Below the pieces are notes generated by a model. It made no database searches and was not told where the DNA came from. It saw nothing but the letters and a program-made list of their open reading frames with translations. A program made the translations under genes and the position numbers. A stretch of DNA of 64,000 bases, from assembly GCA_027317185.1 (NCBI GenBank), contig DAHVFB010000002.1, forward strand, positions 22,672 through 86,671, written 5' to 3'. Source of the stretch: Deltaproteobacteria bacterium (GTDB taxonomy: Bacteria > Desulfobacterota > Binatia > Binatales > Binataceae). This document shows positions 59,418 to 64,000 of this stretch, in pieces (the stretch's first letter is position 1; every line of letters begins with the position of its first letter).

Positions 59418-60263
59418 TTACTCCTTATATTTCTCGGCCCGATCGAGTATCTCGCTGGCGCCCAAGGTATCGGTAATCTCGGGTAGAATCTCGAAACCGG
59501 GCGCGTCGGCGATGGTACCGGTGCGTTTCAGCTCGGCGTAGGCGTCGCGCAGCCAGACATAGCCGGTGAAGAGCGTACTGATATGGATGATCAAGCTGAA
59601 CCGCAGCTTCATCAGCTCCGGGATGGTCAGCAATTGGCCGTTATATAGCAGTGGCAAATCGCCCAGGGTTTCTGAGTACTGGTGGAGATCGTCGAGGGTG
59701 ACGATACCGTCAACAAAGATCACGTCGGCGCCGGCCGCGCGATAGGCGCGGGCGCGGCGTTGCGCTTCCGTCCATCCATGCGGAGCCAGGGCATCGGTAC
59801 GCGCGATAATCACGAGGTTAGGGTCGCGGCGCGCATCGCAGGCGGCGCGGATCTTCGGCACCATGGTTTCGAGAGGCACCACCTGTTTACCGGCCATGAA
59901 GCCGCACCGCTTGGGCCACACCTGATCCTCAAGATGGAGCGCCGCCGCGCCCGCATCTTCATATTCCTGAACCGTGCGCCACACGTTGATCGGATTGCCG
60001 TAGCCGGTATCCGCATCGCAGATCACCGGCAGCCTCGACGCGCGCGCCACCACGCGCACGTTGTCGACCATCTCGCTCATGGTGAGCAATCCCAGATCAG
60101 GATAACCACGCGCGGCGGCGGTACCGAAGCCGGTCATATACACCGCCTCGAAACCGGCGGTACGCGCCAGACTGGCGGTGAGTCCATCGTAAACAAAGGG
60201 CGCCACCAGCGGACGGCCGCAGTCGAGCGCCTGGCGCAATCGCAATCGTGATTCGTTCATCAT
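59418..60263 (-). CDS. Isocitrate lyase/PEP-mutase family enzyme (carboxyvinyl-carboxyphosphonate phosphorylmutase-like)
   Basis: 281 aa. TIM barrel of the ICL/PEPM family: PFVYDGLTASLARTAGFEAVYMTGFGTAAARGYPD, the metal-binding DADTGYGNPINVWRTVQEYEDAGAAALHLEDQVWPKRCGF (K-R-C-G nucleophile loop with Cys), and IIARTDALAPHGWTEAQRRARAYRAAGADVIFVDGI. The K-R-C-G-H of isocitrate lyases has Phe in place of His. Members include methylisocitrate lyase, oxaloacetate decarboxylase and dimethylmalate lyase; they split C-C bonds of dicarboxylic acids. The substrate is open. Confidence 0.9.
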   Translation of the reverse strand: MMNESRLRLRQALDCGRPLVAPFVYDGLTASLARTAGFEAVYMTGFGTAAARGYPDLGLLTMSEMVDNVRVVARASRLPVICDADTGYGNPINVWRTVQEYEDAGAAALHLEDQVWPKRCGFMAGKQVVPLETMVPKIRAACDARRDPNLVIIARTDALAPHGWTEAQRRARAYRAAGADVIFVDGIVTLDDLHQYSETLGDLPLLYNGQLLTIPELMKLRFSLIIHISTLFTGYVWLRDAYAELKRTGTIADAPGFEILPEITDTLGASEILDRAEKYKE

Positions 60264-60291
60264 GTACTCAATTTACCGGCGAACGCAGTAT

Positions 60292-60948
60292 TCACTGACC
60301 GTCCGAACTGCGCGCTTTGATCTTGCTGAGCAGCACGTGGTTACTTTCAATGTTGCGATCGATAGCTTCCACCTGCGCCCGAGTCAGCGGATGCAACTCG
60401 CCATGGTAGTCCACGTTATTGTGGCCGTCACCTTGCCAGTAGGTATAGCCGTCGACGTCCGCGCGCATTGAGTTCTTGCCTGTCAGCGTGAGGGTGGTGA
60501 CCTCGACCTGGCGGCCTGGCGGTTGGCATGAGATGCACGACGAATCGAGCTGAAAACGCACTCGCCGCGAATCAAGCAGTTTCACATCGGTCTTGACCAC
60601 CGGCCACTTGGCGTCGCCATAAACCGAGGTGCTCAGATAGACCGTGCCACCACGTTCGCCGAAATAGTAGCTGGTCGGCAACCGGGTAACGGTAGCGTGC
60701 TGCGCCTGCGCAGGATTGACCTCAAGCGAGCCGCCCCATGCGCCGATAAAACCCCGATCGGCATGCGGCAGCGGAACCTGCTCCGAAGCGGTCGACATGA
60801 GCCCCGCATGAAAGCCATGCGGGATCGCGACGTGGGCCGCCTCGGCCATCGATTGCGGAGCGGAAGCCGGATGCCGGGAACATCCCGCACCCCAGATTAC
60901 GCCCAATCCGAATGCGATCGTTAGGCTGATTTTCGCAAGCCTTCTCAT
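60292..60948 (-). CDS. Putative lipoprotein, hypothetical
   Basis: 218 aa from the ATG at 60948 (MRRLAKISLTIAFGLGVIWGAGCSRHP), with a basic start, hydrophobic stretch and a lipobox-like GAGC; the fit is weak but the Cys with following Ser/Arg fits a lipoprotein. The mature part has GGTVYLSTSVYGDAKWPVVKTDVKLLDSRRVRFQLDSSCISCQPPGRQVEVTTLTLTGKNSMRADVDGYTYWQGDG, a beta-rich domain with a CISC pair. I recognise no family. It lies 28 bp from the lyase gene on the same strand. Confidence 0.72.
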   Translation of the reverse strand: MRRLAKISLTIAFGLGVIWGAGCSRHPASAPQSMAEAAHVAIPHGFHAGLMSTASEQVPLPHADRGFIGAWGGSLEVNPAQAQHATVTRLPTSYYFGERGGTVYLSTSVYGDAKWPVVKTDVKLLDSRRVRFQLDSSCISCQPPGRQVEVTTLTLTGKNSMRADVDGYTYWQGDGHNNVDYHGELHPLTRAQVEAIDRNIESNHVLLSKIKARSSDGQ

Positions 60949-61034
60949 GGCGATTGAGCTGGCCACGCCCGGTTCCATCGACGATCAGACTACAGCTTGG
61001 CGGCTACGGATTAAAGAAATGGCGCACTTGGCGC

Positions 61035-61499
61035 TCACCTCGCCGGTATGACGACAGCCTGGCCCTTTTTGATCACAAGGACAGCGAGCAGTTTAGCCGG
61101 CTCGGTGCTGCTGGCGTTGCGCGAGATGCGATGCGTGTGCCGCGGCAACTCGTACCAGGTTTGGCCTTTGGTATAGATCCGCGGCTGGCCGGGTTCGACC
61201 TGGCTTTCGATCGATCCTTCGAGCACATAGGCGAAAGTCGATCCGGGATGGCGATGGGCGGTGGATGAAGCGCCCGGCGCGTACTCGACCGTGACCATCG
61301 CCGCCTCGTGACCGGGCGCGTCCGGCAAAGCGTGGCGCAACAGTTCGGTGACCGTGACGCCGTTGTCCCTTGCGGTTGGATTCGCGGCGGGATGGCCGGC
61401 CGGCTGCTCGACCGCCGAGGCGATGCCCGAGCTGAGCATCGCGGCGAAAGCAGCCGATCCCGCCGCGACGGTCTTCATCATCTGACGCCGTGTAATCAT
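61035..61499 (-). CDS. Exported cupin-domain protein with twin-arginine signal
   Basis: 154 aa with AAGGAG 5 bases upstream of the ATG. N-terminus MITRRQMMKTVAAGSAAFAAMLSSGIASA is a Tat-type signal with R-R and AxA cleavage. The remainder is a single cupin: ALPDAPGHEAAMVTVEYAPGASSTAHRHPGSTFAYVLEGSIESQVEPGQPRIYTKGQTWYELPRHTHRISRNAS. The H-R-H...E...H metal-ligand set is complete, so it may bind a metal in the periplasm. The relatives are single-domain cupins with unknown function. It is in a run with a lipoprotein and a small membrane protein. Confidence 0.88.
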   Translation of the reverse strand: MITRRQMMKTVAAGSAAFAAMLSSGIASAVEQPAGHPAANPTARDNGVTVTELLRHALPDAPGHEAAMVTVEYAPGASSTAHRHPGSTFAYVLEGSIESQVEPGQPRIYTKGQTWYELPRHTHRISRNASSTEPAKLLAVLVIKKGQAVVIPAR

Positions 61500-61540
61500 T
61501 TCACTCCTTTTCCGCTTAATCCAATCACAAACTGGGGCAA

Positions 61541-61900
61541 TTACTGCATTTGAGTGAAATAGGCCCAGCCGATTGCTGCGATAGCAATCGAACTCAAGGA
61601 ACTGGAAAGGCTGAACGATCCGGAGATCGCCGCGTACAGAATGCTCAACACGGTCATCGCGGAGTATACGTACACGCCCCAGCGGCGCATCATCCAGTAG
61701 CCGGCCAAGCCAGCCAGACCGAGCGATCCAAACAACGAGGCCGCAATGAAAAATGAGGGCCCATTGTAGGCGAGTACCGCCGCGCGATTGACAATCAACA
61801 GGTAAGCGGCAACCGGCAGGCCGGCAAAGCCGAACAGACAGGCTATCGTGATTAAAATTGGCCGCCGCGGACGTTCTGCCGCAGTTTGAAGCGCTTCCAT
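61541..61900 (-). CDS. Small integral membrane protein, hypothetical
   Basis: 119 aa with GGGAGG 6 bases upstream of ATG. Hydropathy by eye gives three to four transmembrane helices (ILITIACLFGFAGLPVAAYLLIV, SFFIAASLFGSLGLAGLAGYWMM, YVYSAMTVLSILYAAISG, SLSSIAIAAIGWAYF) with a short basic N-terminal tail. No family recognised. It is 15 bp from the acyl-CoA-synthetase-like gene on the same strand and 41 bp from the cupin gene, so these may be one operon. Confidence 0.7.
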   Translation of the reverse strand: MEALQTAAERPRRPILITIACLFGFAGLPVAAYLLIVNRAAVLAYNGPSFFIAASLFGSLGLAGLAGYWMMRRWGVYVYSAMTVLSILYAAISGSFSLSSSLSSIAIAAIGWAYFTQMQ

Positions 61901-61915
61901 GATAAACCTCCCGAT

Positions 61916-63889
61916 CTAGCTGGCGCGCGGGATCGCCTTGATCGCGGCGGGATTTTCAAGTGCCGAGAGGTCGCCGGGATCGCGTCCCAGATGGACCGCA
62001 CGGATCACCCGCCGCATGATCTTGGCATTGCGCGTCTTTGGCAGTTCGTCGACGAAATAAACCTGTTGTGGACGTAACGGCTTGCCGAGCGCCGCCGCGA
62101 TCCGGTCGGAAACCTTGCGCTCCAGCTCGGCCGACGCCTGCTCGCCGGGCATCAGCACCGCGAACACCACCGGCACCTCGCCCTTGGCCGGATGCGGCAC
62201 GCCGATTACAGCCACTTCGCGAATCGCATCGATCTCGCTGGCGGCGGTTTCAATTTCCGATGGTCCGACCCGCTTGCCCGCGATCTTGAGGGTATCGTCC
62301 GAGCGTCCGTACAACATCCAATAGCCATCGCTATCCACCGAGGCGAAATCGCCATGCACCCAGACGCCATCGAAGCGGCTCCAATAACTTTCCAGATAGC
62401 GATCGGGGTCATTCCAAAAGCCGTTGGTCATGCCCGGCCATGGATTCATCACGGCCAATTCGCCAACTTCCCCGATAGTCGGGACGCCGTGCTCGTTGAG
62501 AACGGCGGCTTTCATACCGGGGATTGCGGTATTGAAGCCGCAGGCCTTGATCGGACGAAATACGACGCAGCCGAGAATCCCGCCGGCGATCTCGGTGCCC
62601 CCCGTATAGTTTATGATTGGGCAACGCCGTTTACCTGCGTTCGCGAACAGCCATTCGTAGGCTTCCGGATTCCACAGCTCCCCAGTGGCGCCCAGAATTC
62701 GCAGCGACGATAAATCGTGCTGTTCGACCGGAGCGGTCCCATGTGGGATCAGCCCGCGCACCAGCGTCGGCGAAAGTCCGGCGTGAGTGACGCGATGGTG
62801 CTCGATGATGCTCCATACGCGGTCCGGGGCGGGATAATCCGGCGCGCCTTCGTAAAGCACCGCGGTTGCACCCAGGGTCAGTGCGCCAACGATTAGCCAC
62901 GGCCCCATCATCCAGCCCATGTCGGTGAACCAGAACAACACTTCGCCGACCCGCAGATCGAACAGATGGGCGAGGTCCTGCGTGGCTTTGAGCGGAAATC
63001 CGGCGTGATAGTGGACGGTGCCCTTCGGACGGCCGGTGGTGCCCGAGGTATAGATAACGAGGCACGGGTCCATCGAATCCATCGGCTCGATTCGGGTCTC
63101 CGGCGGCTGCTCGCCGACCAGCCGATCCCAGAACAACCCCGGCGCATCGTCGTGAGCGCCAAGTCTTCGCACCGTCACGATTTGTTCGACGCTGCCCGCC
63201 AGCTTCGCCGCTTCGCGCGCGTAATTCCCCAGCGGCACGATCTGTCCCCGGCGATGGAATTCGTCAGCCGTGATCAAGACCTTCGCACTCGCATCGCGCA
63301 GCCGAACTGCGGCGGCCTGCGCGGCATAGCCTGAGAAGACCGGGATGAAAATCGCGCCGATCGCGGTAATCGCGAGCGTGGCGATCGCGGTTTCCGGAAT
63401 CATCGGCAGGTAGATTCCGACCCGATCGCCTTTACCCACTCCAAGTTTGCGCAACGCGTTTGCGGCCCGGCCGACCGCGTCCGCCAGTTCAGCGTACGTC
63501 AACTTAACCGTCTCACCGTCTTCGCCTTCCCAGATGATCGCGGTCTGCCGCGCTCGTTCACCCTGCAGATGGCGATAAACCGCATTATGGGTGAGATTGA
63601 GCTTGCCGCTAGGAAACCATCGGGGCCACTGCGGACCGGCGGACAGATCGACCACCTCACGATATGGCGCGAACCATTCGATCCCGATCAGGTCGAAGGT
63701 GGTGCGCCAGAAACGGTCGGGTTCATCGAGACTGATCCGGCAAAGCTGCTGGTAGCCACGATCGGGGTTCAGGTAATCGATCGCCACCCCCATCGCTTGC
63801 ATCAGGCGTTCAAGATGGCTTCCTCGAACATATTCTTCAGAGGGGAACCAGATCGGCAGGTTGCTACTCGAATTTGCGACAGAGGTCAT
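61916..63889 (-). CDS. Acetyl-CoA-synthetase-like acyl-CoA ligase (AMP-forming)
   Basis: 657 aa from the ATG at 63889 (AGGGA 6 bases upstream), the size of acetyl-CoA and acetoacetyl-CoA synthetases. ANL-family motifs: VIYTSGTTGRPKGTVH (P-loop), INYTGGTEIAGG, GVWVHGDFASVDSDGYWMLYGRSDDTLKIAGKRVGPSEIETA, and LPKTRNAKIMRRVIR with the catalytic Lys. The N-terminal ACS-type domain (LNLTHNAVYRHLQGERARQTAIIWEGED) is present. The normal WWQTETG of acetate-specific enzymes is replaced by NYTGGTE, so the acyl group is probably larger than acetate. Its N-terminus ends 108 bp before the window edge. Confidence 0.92.
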   Translation of the reverse strand: MTSVANSSSNLPIWFPSEEYVRGSHLERLMQAMGVAIDYLNPDRGYQQLCRISLDEPDRFWRTTFDLIGIEWFAPYREVVDLSAGPQWPRWFPSGKLNLTHNAVYRHLQGERARQTAIIWEGEDGETVKLTYAELADAVGRAANALRKLGVGKGDRVGIYLPMIPETAIATLAITAIGAIFIPVFSGYAAQAAAVRLRDASAKVLITADEFHRRGQIVPLGNYAREAAKLAGSVEQIVTVRRLGAHDDAPGLFWDRLVGEQPPETRIEPMDSMDPCLVIYTSGTTGRPKGTVHYHAGFPLKATQDLAHLFDLRVGEVLFWFTDMGWMMGPWLIVGALTLGATAVLYEGAPDYPAPDRVWSIIEHHRVTHAGLSPTLVRGLIPHGTAPVEQHDLSSLRILGATGELWNPEAYEWLFANAGKRRCPIINYTGGTEIAGGILGCVVFRPIKACGFNTAIPGMKAAVLNEHGVPTIGEVGELAVMNPWPGMTNGFWNDPDRYLESYWSRFDGVWVHGDFASVDSDGYWMLYGRSDDTLKIAGKRVGPSEIETAASEIDAIREVAVIGVPHPAKGEVPVVFAVLMPGEQASAELERKVSDRIAAALGKPLRPQQVYFVDELPKTRNAKIMRRVIRAVHLGRDPGDLSALENPAAIKAIPRAS

Positions 63890-64000
63890 CAATATTCCCT
63901 ATGATTTTGCAATATGTGATGAGACCGGCGGCTTGAAACCATCTTGTAGCGAAAAAATTACAATTACTCGATGATGAAGTGCATGGTACGAGGATATTGG
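63890..64000. other. Short window-edge region without a gene call
   Basis: About 110 bp upstream of the acyl-CoA-ligase ATG. It holds the ribosome-binding region AGGGA and presumably the promoter for that operon. No other feature is seen before the window ends. Confidence 0.4.

Noticed and set aside
1-64000. tRNA, rRNA, CRISPR arrays, transposases, integrases or att sites
   Set aside because: None seen while reading; intergenic gaps are short, no direct-repeat arrays are visible, and no mobile-element protein is in the ORF list. A tRNAscan or Infernal run could still find a small RNA in 14455-14943.

Overview
The window is a high-GC stretch of a Gram-negative-type bacterial chromosome with about 60 supported genes and no tRNA, rRNA, CRISPR array or insertion sequence that I could see. 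The mix of UbiD, two luciferase-like (LLM) flavoenzymes, a TIM-barrel amidohydrolase, hydantoinase/acetone-carboxylase-like subunits, secreted 'choice-of-anchor'-type and propeller proteins, and a sigma-54 activator suggests an environmental soil or sediment bacterium. A Candidatus Binatota / deltaproteobacterial-like lineage is my guess; no marker gene is present to prove it.

Layout. (1) 1-8.7 kb: the 3' part of a secreted protein, then a minus-strand block that looks like a small natural-product or glycoconjugate pathway: carbamoyltransferase, GT4 glycosyltransferase, LLM monooxygenase, stand-alone NRPS adenylation enzyme, carrier protein and hexapeptide acyltransferase. The last four are joined by 4-bp overlaps. 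(2) 8.9-16 kb: M23 peptidase, a conserved 138-aa protein with an unannotated basic micro-ORF in front, an MHS-type MFS transporter coupled to an AI-2E-type permease that carries a C-terminal cobalamin-binding-like module, and a sensorless sigma-54 activator. (3) 16-43 kb: a large catabolic region. UbiD decarboxylase, LLM, NicX-like ring-cleavage dioxygenase with an alpha/beta hydrolase, a meta-cleavage set (hydrolase, hydratase, HpaI-type aldolase, VOC dioxygenase), a hicBA toxin-antitoxin pair, bicupin dioxygenase, Pht5-like decarboxylase, SDR, amidohydrolase, APC permease, PuuE-like deacetylase, an isochorismatase-family amidase, ThDP enzyme, diiron heme-oxygenase-fold enzyme, and HyuA plus HyuB with an acetone-carboxylase-gamma-like tail. 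queC sits alone among these. (4) 43-47.6 kb: two tandem, nearly identical 737-aa polytopic membrane proteins (GT-C-like) with duplicated, apparently near-leaderless promoters. (5) 47.7-54 kb: nitrilase-family amidohydrolase, SnoaL-like protein, and a polyphosphate-type group (RMD1-like protein, SixA, Ppx/GppA, CHAD), then a nitroreductase. (6) 54-64 kb: MEMO1-like protein, two secreted proteins, PhyH dioxygenase, ICL/PEP-mutase-family lyase, lipoprotein, Tat-type cupin, small membrane protein and an acetyl-CoA-synthetase-like enzyme.

Working together: the catabolic region encodes enough ring-cleavage, hydrolysis and amidase chemistry to suggest degradation of an aromatic and/or N-heterocyclic compound through a meta-cleavage branch and possibly a maleamate branch. 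Substrates cannot be read from sequence. A second notable feature is a secreted beta-propeller gene split by one in-frame TGA, with the repeat pattern continuing on both sides.
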